From Ch67 sp964491665 (GTDB lineage: Bacteria; Pseudomonadota; Gammaproteobacteria; Pseudomonadales; Ketobacteraceae), in the NCBI GenBank assembly GCA_964491665.1, contig CAZBII010000002.1, positions 1-64,000 on the forward strand: a stretch of 64,000 bases of DNA, read 5' to 3'. Positions 45,120 through 53,867 of this stretch are shown one piece after another; within the stretch, counting starts at the first letter, position 1, and every line of letters begins with the position of its first letter. The notes below the pieces were generated by a model. The model saw only the letters and a program-made list of their open reading frames with translations, did not search any database and was not told where the DNA came from. A program made the translations under genes and the position numbers.

Positions 45120-46407
45120 GCAGTTCCACCCGGTCGTCATTGGGGAACAGCTTCTCGGCCAGCGCCAGATGCTTCTCCACATCCTCACGCTGACCCTCCA
45201 CCGCCAGCAACTGCGCCCGCTTGAAGAAACGGTTCTTCACGTCGCTGATGCCCTGCAGGGCCTTTTCATTGTTGGGATCGGTGGCGAGCACCAGCTGATA
45301 CGCCTCGTAGGCATTGCTGCCCTGCGGTGACACCAGCCGCCCGCCCTTGAAGTGCGCCTCGGCCACACCCAGCAGACGCTCGATCTTGGCCTGGGCCTCG
45401 GCGGACAGCACGGGGCCAGTCCCGCCACCCGCCGCGCCGCCATTCTGACTGGCGGTGACCACCGGCTGCGCAAAACGCTCGTCCTGCTGTTTCTTGTACC
45501 ACATGCCACCGGCCACCGACGCGCCCAGCAACGCCACCAGCGCGGCAGCGGCCACCCACTTGCGGCCGGTGCCAGCACTCTTCTGCGGCGCGATGATCTG
45601 CTGCAGCGCCTCGCGAAAGGCTTCCGCCGTCTGGAAGCGGTCCTCCACCTTTTTCGCCAGCGCCTTTTTGATGACGTCGTCGAATTCCTTCGGCACCGCC
45701 TTGTCGTGGGACGACGGACGCGCCGGCTCCGCCGACAGCACGCTGTGCATGATGGCGTGGGTGTTCTCGCCGCCGAACGGCTTGCGTCCCACCAACAGTT
45801 CGTACAGCACCACGCCGGTGGAAAACAGGTCGCTGCGGGCATCCACCTTCATGCCCTTGCACTGCTCCGGCGACATGTACGACGGCGTGCCCAGCACGCT
45901 GCCCATCTGGGTCAGTTCGGCGTTGTCGACCCGGGCGATGCCGAAGTCCGCCAGCTTGATCAGGTTGTTGTGGGTGATGAAGATGTTGGCCGGCTTGATG
46001 TCGCGGTGCACGATGCCCAGCTGGTGGGTGTAGGCCAGCGCGCTGAGCACGGCGCTGACAATGTTCACCGCCTCTTCCGGCGTGAACTTGCGGCCATCCT
46101 TCTGCAGGGTTTTCAGGTCGTGGCCTTCCACATATTCCATGACGAAATAGGGTGTGCCGTGATCCTGGTCGAATTCGTAGATGGCGACGATGTTGGCGTG
46201 ATTGAGCCGCCCCACCGCCTGCGCCTCGTTGCGGAACCGGTTGAGCAGCTCGCGCCCCATGTCGGTATCCAGCAGCGAGGCATGGATCGTCTTGATCGCC
46301 ACCGGACGGGCAATGTTGGGATCGAAACCGCGGTACACCACGCCCATGGCGCCTTTCCCCAGAATGCCCTGAATCTGGTATTTGCCGAGGGTTTGCGGTT
46401 GGCTCAT
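45094..46407 (-). CDS. Transmembrane Ser/Thr protein kinase (PknB-like)
   Basis: A 437-residue Hanks-type kinase. Gly-rich loop GKGAMG at 17-22, catalytic Lys39 (VAIK), HRDIKPAN with Asp136, DFG at 154-156, and activation loop QMGSVLGTPSYMSPEQ. A membrane helix near residues 280-300 (WVAAAALVALLGASVAGGMW) is followed by a periplasmic TPR-like domain (YQLVLATDPNNEKALQGIS). AGGA lies 7 bases before the ATG. The 3' end overlaps the convergent TM-protein gene. Partners in the window are the PP2C phosphatase, two FHA proteins and the proteases. Confidence 0.95.
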   Translation of the reverse strand: MSQPQTLGKYQIQGILGKGAMGVVYRGFDPNIARPVAIKTIHASLLDTDMGRELLNRFRNEAQAVGRLNHANIVAIYEFDQDHGTPYFVMEYVEGHDLKTLQKDGRKFTPEEAVNIVSAVLSALAYTHQLGIVHRDIKPANIFITHNNLIKLADFGIARVDNAELTQMGSVLGTPSYMSPEQCKGMKVDARSDLFSTGVVLYELLVGRKPFGGENTHAIMHSVLSAEPARPSSHDKAVPKEFDDVIKKALAKKVEDRFQTAEAFREALQQIIAPQKSAGTGRKWVAAAALVALLGASVAGGMWYKKQQDERFAQPVVTASQNGGAAGGGTGPVLSAEAQAKIERLLGVAEAHFKGGRLVSPQGSNAYEAYQLVLATDPNNEKALQGISDVKNRFFKRAQLLAVEGQREDVEKHLALAEKLFPNDDRVELLRNRLTEQ

Positions 46408-46433
46408 GAAGGCGTCCTGTGTGGGCTGCGGTG

Positions 46434-46457
46434 CAAAAAAAGGGGCCTAAGCCCCTT
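46434..46457 (-). terminator. Minus-strand intrinsic terminator between the DUF7352-like gene and the kinase gene
   Basis: Stem AAGGGGC/GCCCCTT with a CTAA loop; on the minus strand it is followed by TTTTTTT. It closes the small gene at 46478 only 27 bases before the kinase start, so the kinase promoter must overlap it or lie upstream of it with read-through. Confidence 0.75.
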
Positions 46458-46477
46458 CAAGGAAAGATTATAGGATA

Positions 46478-46756
46478 TCACTCCAGCAATTCGTAGACGT
46501 GATAGGACTCGGGCAGATGCAGGTCGACGCAGGTGCCGATGTAACGGGCACTGTCAGGGATGCCATCGCCAGTGGAGAAGATGCGGAAGCGGCGGATCTG
46601 CTTGCGCACGGTAAGGTCGGCGGGGACTTCGGCCCAGAGGAAAATGCTGCGCTTGTGCAGCATGTATTCCACATGCAGGTAGGTGGGCGGTTCCAGCATG
46701 TCGATGGACTGGATTTCCTTGTTGAGGGCGATTTCAAACTTGTGGATCGTTCTCAT
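46478..46756 (-). CDS. Small protein, DUF7352-like (common on phages and plasmids)
   Basis: A 92-residue protein starting MRTIHKFEIALNKEIQSIDM, followed by LWAEVPADL, a FRIFSTGDGIP segment and YIGTCVD. This is the DUF7352 pattern, often seen in phages and mobile elements, but also on chromosomes. Function unknown. The ATG at 46756 was chosen because the family begins there; upstream codons are non-conserved. It may be a leftover from a mobile element. Confidence 0.7.
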   Translation of the reverse strand: MRTIHKFEIALNKEIQSIDMLEPPTYLHVEYMLHKRSIFLWAEVPADLTVRKQIRRFRIFSTGDGIPDSARYIGTCVDLHLPESYHVYELLE

Positions 46757-46870
46757 GGCGGGCGGTCCGTTCGGCAAAATCAGGCAAGGGTTATTTCGCC
46801 CAATGATTGCGAAACGGATGGAGGAGGTCAAACGATTTCCGGGAAGGTTTTCACAACGGCAACAGGACCG

Positions 46871-47548
46871 TCAGCGCCGGTTGCTGTCTTCCATGAAATG
46901 GCGGTCGTCGAAGGTTTTCACCAGATCCGGCAGGAAGACGGTGATGGACGTTACCAGCACCCCATTGAGGAAGCCTTCCGCATACAGTAGCGGCACCACG
47001 ACAGCGGCGCGGTCCCAGAAGATTTCCATGAAGGCACTGGTTTGCGTGGCAGCCAGCAGCAGCCACACCACGGTGCAGGTCAGCAGGGTAATGGCGATGG
47101 TGCCGAAGAAACCCAGCCCGAGAATGTAGAAAAACAGGTTGCGCATGGGCAGCAGGTACTGCAGCCGCATCAGGCCATAGGCCAGTGACACCGGCAGTGC
47201 CACCGTCAGCAGCCAGTCCAGCGGCAGCGCCTGCAGGTCGGCATGCCCCACCAGCGCCACCAGCAGTGCCACCAACGCCCCGCACAGCAGCGCGAAACAC
47301 CAGCCAAACACCAGGGTGAGCGTGGTCATCAGAAACGGGTGGCAGTGAAAGCCGGTCACCACTTCAAAGCGGAACGACCAGATCAGCCCCAGCACCACGA
47401 TGGCCGCGAACAGCGCGTGCTGGCGCAGCGGCACCGCCAGCAGCTGGCGCCAGGGTGCCAGGTACAGGGCCGCCAGCAGCAGTCCGCCTGCGAATACCCA
47501 CGCCAGCTGCAGAGTCAAGGAAGTGAACAGAAAGGTCTGGAATTGCAT
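46871..47548 (-). CDS. Energy-coupling factor (CbiM-like) permease family membrane protein
   Basis: A 225-residue polytopic membrane protein with about six helices. It contains FHCHPFLMTTLTLVFGW, with two His residues in a helix, and the C-terminal YAEGFLNGVLVTSITVFLPDLVKTF that marks the CbiM-like ECF permease branch. Cobalt or nickel uptake is known for CbiM/NikM, but no ECF ATPase, CbiQ or cobalamin gene is nearby, so the substrate is unknown. It is followed by the DUF7352-like gene on the same strand. Confidence 0.7.
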   Translation of the reverse strand: MQFQTFLFTSLTLQLAWVFAGGLLLAALYLAPWRQLLAVPLRQHALFAAIVVLGLIWSFRFEVVTGFHCHPFLMTTLTLVFGWCFALLCGALVALLVALVGHADLQALPLDWLLTVALPVSLAYGLMRLQYLLPMRNLFFYILGLGFFGTIAITLLTCTVVWLLLAATQTSAFMEIFWDRAAVVVPLLYAEGFLNGVLVTSITVFLPDLVKTFDDRHFMEDSNRR

Positions 47549-47746
47549 GGTGCGGGAGTATAAACCCTTGCCGCCGGATATGAACGCGACGCCTCATAAA
47601 ATGCCGGCAACCACCTGAAACAACGCGGGTTTTTCCCGACTGTCCGGGATGTGCGCCGGTACCGAAATTATCCCGGCAATTTCCTCCGCCCGAACTATCC
47701 TTTTCAGGTACCCGCATTCCACCATTCCCAGACAGGTTTGACCGAC

Positions 47747-48163
47747 ATGAAAAAGCTGTTCAGTGCGATCCCGGTTCTGCTGGCCATGGCTGTGGCCTCT
47801 CCCGTTCTTGCCAGTGGCGGCGGCTCCAAGGAGAGCGAAGACCCCAATGGCATCGCCTATGTGGAACTGGCCCCCGCATTCGTCACCAACTTCCAGGCAC
47901 CCAAGATCCGTTTCCTGAAGGCCGATGTCAGCCTGAAAGTGAAAGGCTCCGCCACCGCCGAGGCGATCAAATATCACCTGCCCTTCATCCGCAACAATCT
48001 GGTGATGCTGTTCAGCCGCCAGAGCGAGGAATCCCTCAATTCTCCCGAAGGCCGCCAGCATCTGAAAGAAGAAGCCCTGCAGGAAGTGATCAGCGTGCTG
48101 CAGACCGAAAGCGAAGCCGCCGACGTGCAGGAAGTGCTGTTCACCAGTTTCATCGTGGACTGA
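47747..48163 (+). CDS. FliL-like exported protein
   Basis: A 138-residue protein with a cleavable signal (KKLFSAIPVLLAMAVASPVLA), then a FliL domain: IAYVELAPAFVTNF, KIRFLKADVSLKV, HLPFIRNNLVMLFS and the helix QHLKEEALQEVISVL. Flagellar FliL has an uncleaved N-terminal anchor; this one appears periplasmic. No flagellar gene is present. It stands alone between the permease gene and the MATE gene. Start 47747 fits the signal peptide. Confidence 0.8.
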   Translation: MKKLFSAIPVLLAMAVASPVLASGGGSKESEDPNGIAYVELAPAFVTNFQAPKIRFLKADVSLKVKGSATAEAIKYHLPFIRNNLVMLFSRQSEESLNSPEGRQHLKEEALQEVISVLQTESEAADVQEVLFTSFIVD

Positions 48164-48231
48164 TTTTTTGCGGCAGCGGCGCAGGGGCTGTGGGATAATG
48201 CAGCCCTTTCCCTGCCCCCCCTGTGAGTTGA

Positions 48232-49581
48232 ATGCGCCGCGACGCCCGCACGGACCTGCTGACCGCCCCCATTGGCTCCACCCTGACCCGCCTGACGGTG
48301 CCGACGGTGATCGGCATCGTCGCCATCCTGTTCTTCAATCTGGCCGACACCTACTTCATCGGGCTGATGGGGCCAGCCGAACTGGCCGCTGTCAGCTTCA
48401 CCTTTCCGGTCTGCAACGTGCTGATGAACATTTCCATGGGCATGGGCATCGGCACGGCGATCCATATTTCCTCCCGCATCGGACGCGGCGACATGGCCGA
48501 GGCCCGCCGCACCGCCGCACACGCACTGATGCTGGCAGTAACCATCGCGATTCCCGCCGGCCTGCTGGGCATTCTCACGCTGGACCCGCTGTTCCGCCTG
48601 CTGGGCGCCGATTCCGCCACCATCGAACTGATCCGCGAATACATGGAACTCTGGTACGCCGGCTTTTTCCTGCTGGTGATTCCCATGGTGGGCAACAGCG
48701 TGATCCGCGCCACCGGCGACACGCGCACCCCCAGCGTGATCATGACCATCGCCGGCCTGTGCAACGGCATCATGGACCCGCTGCTGATTTTCGGTCTGGG
48801 CCCGTTTCCGGAAATGGGCATCAAGGGCGCGGTGATTGCGACGCTGCTGTCGTGGCTGCTGGCCAGCGCCGCCGTGCTGTATGTGCTGGTGAAACGGCTG
48901 GAACTGATGCACCTGCGCGACCTGCTGGGACCGAAACTGGCGCACTGGCGCCTGATCCTGAAAGTGGCGATCCCGGCCACCACCACCAACCTGATGACGC
49001 CGCTGGCGGCTTCCGTGCTGACCGCGATGGCCGCACGCGAAGGTGCGCACACGGTGGCCGGTTATGGTGTGGGCACGCGACTGGAAGCGCTGGCGCTGGT
49101 AGTGATCATGGCGCTGTCATCTGCGCTGACTCCCTTTGTGGGACAGAACTATGGTGCCGGCCAGATCGACCGCATCCGCACCGCCGTGAAAAGCGCACTG
49201 CTGTTCACCGCCGGCTGGGAACTGTGCATGGCGCTGCTGTTTTTCCTCGGCGGCGACTGGCTGGCCGGACTGTTCACCGACGAACCGGAAACCCGCACCG
49301 CCATCGTCTGGTATCTGTGGCTGGTGCCGGCGAGCTACGCCTTCCAGGGAATCGTCATGCTCAGCTGTTCCACCCTCAATGCACTGCACCGGCCGGTGTA
49401 CGGCACCGTAATCAGCGCGCTGCGCCTGTTTGCGCTGGCAGTGCCGCTGGCCTGGCTGGGCGGCAGGCTGTACGACACGCCCGGACTGTATGCCGGCGTG
49501 GCCATGGCCAACCTGGTGGCAGGAGTCGGCACACTGATCTGGCTCAGCCGGCACCTGCGTCAACTGGCGCCACCGCCGTAA
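48232..49581 (+). CDS. MATE-family efflux transporter
   Basis: A 449-residue membrane protein with twelve predicted helices and MATE-type sequences: LADTYFIGLMGPAELAAVSF, a repeat-like second half (LTPFVGQNYGAGQIDRIRTAV) and NSVIRATGDTRTP. It exports drugs or metabolites by Na+ or H+ exchange. It is transcribed alone, 68 bases after the FliL-like gene. Substrate unknown. Confidence 0.92.
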   Translation: MRRDARTDLLTAPIGSTLTRLTVPTVIGIVAILFFNLADTYFIGLMGPAELAAVSFTFPVCNVLMNISMGMGIGTAIHISSRIGRGDMAEARRTAAHALMLAVTIAIPAGLLGILTLDPLFRLLGADSATIELIREYMELWYAGFFLLVIPMVGNSVIRATGDTRTPSVIMTIAGLCNGIMDPLLIFGLGPFPEMGIKGAVIATLLSWLLASAAVLYVLVKRLELMHLRDLLGPKLAHWRLILKVAIPATTTNLMTPLAASVLTAMAAREGAHTVAGYGVGTRLEALALVVIMALSSALTPFVGQNYGAGQIDRIRTAVKSALLFTAGWELCMALLFFLGGDWLAGLFTDEPETRTAIVWYLWLVPASYAFQGIVMLSCSTLNALHRPVYGTVISALRLFALAVPLAWLGGRLYDTPGLYAGVAMANLVAGVGTLIWLSRHLRQLAPPP

Positions 49582-49691
49582 GCGGGCACCCACTGGCCTG
49601 CACACCACGCAATTCGCTATTCCATTGCCGCCGGTTTCTCTTGTAAGGTTGCCGGCAGCACTTTTTTATCAGCCTGTCAGGAAGCAGTCAG

Positions 49692-50195
49692 ATGACGGAA
49701 CCATTCAACGGAACGAACCGCGACACCGACACCCGTCGCAGCGCCTGGCAGCGCACCCGCCAGACCAGCCGCCTGTTCTTCACCACCCTGTTCGATTTTT
49801 CCTTCTCCAAATTCATCACCGTGCAGCTGTTTCCCGTGCTGTACGGCGTGATTCTGGCGTCAACCTTCATCGCCGTGATCTATCTCACCGCCGAGGCTTT
49901 TTTCACCGCCTGGTGGCGCGGCCTGTTCTATCTGTTCGTCGCCGGCCCGATCGGCTTCATCACCGTCGCCACCATCACCCGTGCGCTGATGGAGTTCTAC
50001 ATCGTGGTCTTTCGCATTGCAGAGAACGTGGACGAAGTGCGCATGGTCACCGAGCGCGTGTCCGGCCTGACTGACAGCGTGGAATCGGTGCGCGACCTGA
50101 CCCGGCTGATTCCGTTCTGGAAAACCGCCGGCAAAAAAGACGGCGACGATTCCGACAAGACCAAAAAGAAAAAGGATCAGAACTGGCCGTATTGA
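49692..50195 (+). CDS. DUF4282 membrane protein
   Basis: A 167-residue protein with two membrane helices (VLYGVILASTFIAVIYL and YLFVAGPIGFITVATI) and the DUF4282 motif FFTTLFDFSFSKFIT, plus a highly charged C-terminal tail (DDSDKTKKKKDQN). AGGAAG lies ten bases before the ATG. Function unknown. A strong terminator follows. Confidence 0.85.
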   Translation: MTEPFNGTNRDTDTRRSAWQRTRQTSRLFFTTLFDFSFSKFITVQLFPVLYGVILASTFIAVIYLTAEAFFTAWWRGLFYLFVAGPIGFITVATITRALMEFYIVVFRIAENVDEVRMVTERVSGLTDSVESVRDLTRLIPFWKTAGKKDGDDSDKTKKKKDQNWPY

Positions 50196-50237
50196 AGCAA
50201 GGATGCCTCTACGCAAAGACATCCCTGCAAAGAACAA

Positions 50238-50279
50238 CAAAAAAGCCGGCGACCTTCACACAGTCGCCGGCTTTTTTTG
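50238..50279. terminator. Bidirectional intrinsic terminator between the DUF4282 and patatin genes
   Basis: A twelve-base stem (AAAGCCGGCGAC/GTCGCCGGCTTT) with a nine-base loop is flanked by A on the left and TTTTTTT on the right. It ends the DUF4282 transcript and, in reverse, the patatin gene that stops at 50329. Confidence 0.88.
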
Positions 50280-50328
50280 TGGCGGGATAACGCGAGCGCC
50301 GCGCATCACCGCCTGGATTGCACGAAAG

Positions 50329-51795
50329 TTACGCCCGCTGCGCCGCCTGGGAAAACTCCACCAGCTCGCGTTCTTCTTCCGCCTTCAGCTGCACCAGACA
50401 CTCGTTGATGGTGCGGCTGATGCAGGTGGAATTGCGGATCAGCTCCATCTTCGGCCAGGTGCTGGTTTCACCGTTGCGGATGAAACGCGCCACATCGGCC
50501 GGCGTGGCATTCTGCAGGATGCGGAACACGTTGCCCGGCTGCCGCGGCGGCACGATGTTGATGTCGCCCTGATACTTCTGCGTCAACATCGAATGCACCT
50601 TGTCCACCAGCAGCGCGGCGCTCGGGTTGGTGATCCTGTTCTTGGCGTAATCCAGACCGTGATTGATGTTGTAGCGCAGGTTGTTCACCACCATGTCTTT
50701 CAGATAGGTGCCGAAGTTGCGCTCGGTCTCGGCGCGGGACAGGAACGGCACCACATGCGGATTGGTCTGGCTGACGATGGAGTGGTTGACGCCGTAAATC
50801 CGCGCCAGCCGCTGGATCGGCAGATCGTTCTTGATGGAGCCGTCCACCCACTGCCGCGACGGAATGTACGGCACCTTTTCGCCATTGATGTTCTTCGCCC
50901 ACAGCATCACCGGCGGATACACGTAGGGAATGGCGCAGGACGCCAGCGAGGCCTTGCGGATCAGTACGTGCGGCGACGTCACCGCATTCAGCAACCGTGA
51001 TTCCTGGTGCGGATCGGCCGGCGACACCGTGATGTTGATGCGGCGTCCGGTGTGGCGATACGCTTCCTCGAACGTCATGTCCTTCACGTTGCGTTCCAGC
51101 GCCAGTTCCAGCTGCGCCGGGTCCAGCAGGCCCTTGCCGCGCAGCGTGCTGCGCCAGCCGGTCAGACGGAACGCTTCCACGAAAATGTATTCGGGATCGA
51201 GCATCTGCTTGAGTTCGTCATCGGTGTGGGTCGCCACCACCGACGCCATGATCGAGCCGGCACTGGAACCGGAAATGATGTTGGGCAGCAGGCCGCTTTC
51301 CCACATGGATTTCAGCACGCCCAGATGGAACAGACCGAGCGCCGCGCCACCACTGAGCATCAGCGCCGACTGGCCAAACGCCTGCTGGGTGCGCTCGAAA
51401 AATTCGAGCTTCTGCACAAACGAGAAATTGGGAAATTCACCTTCCGCGATCCAGCGCAGGCTGGTGCAGACTTCGGCGAGATAATCGGTGATGAGTTTCT
51501 TGGTGCCGAAATAGCTGTAATCGTACAGCAGGGGATTGGCGATCCGGCCCAGGTTGCCGTGCAGCCCTTCGTTGATATAGAACGCCAGCTGGTTGACATC
51601 GCCACGGTCACGGGCGGTGCGCAGTTCATTGAACCGCAGGCGGATCATCTTGTAGTCGTAATGCGGTGACGCGTCTTCTTCTTTCCACTCTTCCGTGCCG
51701 GAAAGACGGTCATATTCCTTTGCAGCATCGCTCCAGGCCGTATAGTCCTCGGCGTTTTGCATTGCCTCCAGACAGGCCTTCAAAGCTCGCTTCAT
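50329..51795 (-). CDS. Patatin-like phospholipase with DUF3336 domain
   Basis: A 488-residue cytoplasmic hydrolase. The N-terminal ~130 residues are the DUF3336 helical domain. The patatin domain has the oxyanion motif SGGAALGLFHLG, the nucleophile GSSAGSIMAS and the catalytic Asp in QWVDGSIKND. GGGGG lies six bases upstream of the ATG. Family members release fatty acids from membrane or storage lipids. It is transcribed alone and shares the terminator with the DUF4282 gene. Confidence 0.92.
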   Translation of the reverse strand: MKRALKACLEAMQNAEDYTAWSDAAKEYDRLSGTEEWKEEDASPHYDYKMIRLRFNELRTARDRGDVNQLAFYINEGLHGNLGRIANPLLYDYSYFGTKKLITDYLAEVCTSLRWIAEGEFPNFSFVQKLEFFERTQQAFGQSALMLSGGAALGLFHLGVLKSMWESGLLPNIISGSSAGSIMASVVATHTDDELKQMLDPEYIFVEAFRLTGWRSTLRGKGLLDPAQLELALERNVKDMTFEEAYRHTGRRINITVSPADPHQESRLLNAVTSPHVLIRKASLASCAIPYVYPPVMLWAKNINGEKVPYIPSRQWVDGSIKNDLPIQRLARIYGVNHSIVSQTNPHVVPFLSRAETERNFGTYLKDMVVNNLRYNINHGLDYAKNRITNPSAALLVDKVHSMLTQKYQGDINIVPPRQPGNVFRILQNATPADVARFIRNGETSTWPKMELIRNSTCISRTINECLVQLKAEEERELVEFSQAAQRA

Positions 51796-52115
51796 TCACT
51801 ACCCCCTGTACAACATTCATCGGAGTGCGCTGTTATGGATCGTCTTGTGCGGTGCGCCTCTGCGCTCCGTGACTACTCGTTCATCCGAGTGTGCCGAAAC
51901 GCCGGTTTCCAATATATGAGGCAATTGATTCATTTTGTAAACCGTTGATCCGGCAACATACAGACCACGCAGTCACGTCTACGCGACGACCCGTGCGAAC
52001 GCTGAAAGTATAGTGCACGCCCTGAGGGGCGGAGGGGAAAGGCGGGGAGGAAGGACAGGACTGTGAGCCGGTTCCGGTGCCCGCGACAATGGCGCAGGCC
52101 ACCGGAAATGGGCCG
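51796..52115. other. Intergenic spacer without recognised gene
   Basis: About 320 bases between the patatin start and the GNAT stop. No open frame has coding character. The right half is purine-rich on the plus strand (GGGGCGGAGGGGAAAGGCGG). The patatin promoter should lie in the left part, though no clear box was found. Confidence 0.4.
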
Positions 52116-52370
52116 TCAGCCCAGGCGCAGATACTTGTGCACGTAGGAGCAGGACGCCTTGATGGTAAAGCCCTGGGCACGGGCCCACTCCACGCCGGCA
52201 TCCACCAGCAGCGCCGCGATGCCCAGGCCGCGGGCCGTGCCCGGCACAAAGGTGTGGTTGAAGTCGATGGTGGTGCCGATGAGGCGGTAGGTCATTTCCG
52301 CCTCGCCCTTGCCGGTGTCGCAGACGAAGCGGTGTTGGTCGGGTTGATGCACAACAACGGGTTGGGTCAT
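52116..52370 (-). CDS. Small GNAT acetyltransferase (NATD1/YidJ-like)
   Basis: An 84-residue protein matching the short GNAT family: MTYRLIGTTIDFNHTFVPGTARGLGIAALLV, with the acetyl-CoA-binding RGLGIA loop, and a final CSYVHKYL. Typical members acetylate unknown targets. It has GAGG seven bases before the ATG. It follows the thioesterase gene by 10 bases, forming a two-gene unit. Confidence 0.9.
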   Translation of the reverse strand: MTQPVVVHQPDQHRFVCDTGKGEAEMTYRLIGTTIDFNHTFVPGTARGLGIAALLVDAGVEWARAQGFTIKASCSYVHKYLRLG

Positions 52371-52380
52371 CGGGAACCTC

Positions 52381-52800
52381 TCAGCGATCCTGTTCCAGCA
52401 GGTGTTCGGACAGTTTCTTGCGGATGTCGGCGGGAATGGGGACGGATTTGCGCGAGTGCTTGTCGAAATTCACCATGGTGGCCGAGCCGGTGGCGCACAG
52501 CTTGCCGTCCTGCCAGGCCTCCTGCCCCACCAGCACCGACGAGGTACCGATGCGCAGCACATAGGTGCGGATTTCCACCGGCTTGCCGAAGAACATTTCC
52601 TCCAGGTATTCCAGCTCCAGCTTCACCAGTACCAGGCTCACTTCCTCGGTGGAAAGGCTGGGATTGAAGATGCGCAGGATGGATTCACGCCCCTCCAGGA
52701 ACCAGACCGGCAGCACGGTGTTGTTGATGTGCCCCAGCGCGTCGGTGTCGCAGAAACGCGGGTTGATGGTGAGCGAGAACATAACGTTATTACTTGTCAT
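52381..52800 (-). CDS. Acyl-CoA thioesterase (4HBT hot-dog family)
   Basis: A 139-residue hot-dog-fold thioesterase with the catalytic-loop motif FCDTDALGHINNT at the N-terminus, VRIGTSSVLVGQEAW-like beta strands and a C-terminal helix. It cleaves acyl-CoA or related thioesters. On the minus strand a TATAAT box lies at 52878-52873, about 70 bases upstream of the start, and could be its promoter (no good -35). Upstream of the GNAT gene in the same unit. Confidence 0.9.
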   Translation of the reverse strand: MTSNNVMFSLTINPRFCDTDALGHINNTVLPVWFLEGRESILRIFNPSLSTEEVSLVLVKLELEYLEEMFFGKPVEIRTYVLRIGTSSVLVGQEAWQDGKLCATGSATMVNFDKHSRKSVPIPADIRKKLSEHLLEQDR

Positions 52801-53048
52801 TCTGATACCACTGGCGGGGTGAATCCAAACGGCCTGTACAAGCTTTAATCAGGCCAAAAACGTCCGGCCGGAATTATACACGCTGGGCAAGGCACACGCT
52901 GCGATTGAGGCAATTTTGTCACCGGAAGGTTCCGCCAATACCCCTTCGGCGGGAGCGCCAGCACCGGGACTGGCAGGCCCGCGCCGGCGCTGGGGTTTCC
53001 CGGATGACTGGACTATGATGGGCGGATTCCGCCTGTCAGGAGACGCCC

Positions 53049-53867
53049 ATGCAGCCCCGACCTACGCCCTCCAACCCGCCCATCGTGCTGGTACTGGCTG
53101 GCCACGACCCCAGCGGCGGCGCCGGCATCCAGGCCGACATCGAAGCCCTCACCAGCCTCGGCTGCCATCCCTGCACCGTCATCACCGCCCTCACCGCCCA
53201 GGACAGCGTGAGCGTGAAGGACTTCCAGCCGGTGCCCGCCACCTTCCTCATTGAGCAGGCCCGCGCCGTGCTGGAGGACATGCCGGTGGCGGCCTTCAAG
53301 ATCGGCATGACCGCCAGCGTGGAAAATGCCGAGGCCATTCACACCCTGCTGCAGGACTACCCGGAGTTGCCGGTGATTTTCGACCCGGTACTGGCGGGCG
53401 GCGGCGGCGGTTCGCTGGCGCGGGAGAATCTGGGACAGGCCCTGATGGAACTGGTAGTGCCGCTGACCACGGTGATCACGCCCAATTCGGTGGAGGCCCG
53501 CGCCCTGTGCAGCGACGCCGACACGCTGGAAGCCTGCGCCCAGCAGTTCATGGCCCACGGCGCGGAATACGTGTTCATCACCGGCGGCCACGAAAACACC
53601 AGCGCCATCGTCAATCGCCTGTGGGGCCATCGCCAGTTCATCGAGGAATACACGCAGACCCGCCTGCCAGGGGAATTCCACGGCACCGGCTGCACGCTGG
53701 CCTCCGCGATTGCCGGCTATGTCGCACACGGTGCCCCGATCCCCGCCGCCATTCGCGATGCGCAGGCCTACACCGCGCGGACCGTGGCTCACGCGCGCCG
53801 GCTCGGCATGGGACAACTGATTCCCAACCGGCTGGCCTGGTGCAACCAGCAGGAACAGGTGGACTGA
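53049..53867 (+). CDS. thiD: Hydroxymethylpyrimidine/phosphomethylpyrimidine kinase
   Basis: A 272-residue ribokinase-fold enzyme that phosphorylates HMP to HMP-PP for thiamine synthesis. N-terminal AGHDPSGGAGIQADI, KIGMTAS, and the catalytic FHGTGCTLASAIAG motif are all intact. AGGAG lies seven bases before the ATG. thiE begins one base after its stop, so the two steps of thiamine phosphate formation are coupled. Confidence 0.95.
   Translation: MQPRPTPSNPPIVLVLAGHDPSGGAGIQADIEALTSLGCHPCTVITALTAQDSVSVKDFQPVPATFLIEQARAVLEDMPVAAFKIGMTASVENAEAIHTLLQDYPELPVIFDPVLAGGGGGSLARENLGQALMELVVPLTTVITPNSVEARALCSDADTLEACAQQFMAHGAEYVFITGGHENTSAIVNRLWGHRQFIEEYTQTRLPGEFHGTGCTLASAIAGYVAHGAPIPAAIRDAQAYTARTVAHARRLGMGQLIPNRLAWCNQQEQVD

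Noticed and set aside
29653..46407. Type VI secretion regulatory set (PpkA/PppA/Fha).
   Set aside because: No Tss structural gene, VgrG or Hcp lies nearby; the membrane FHA protein and the kinase differ from the T6SS types.
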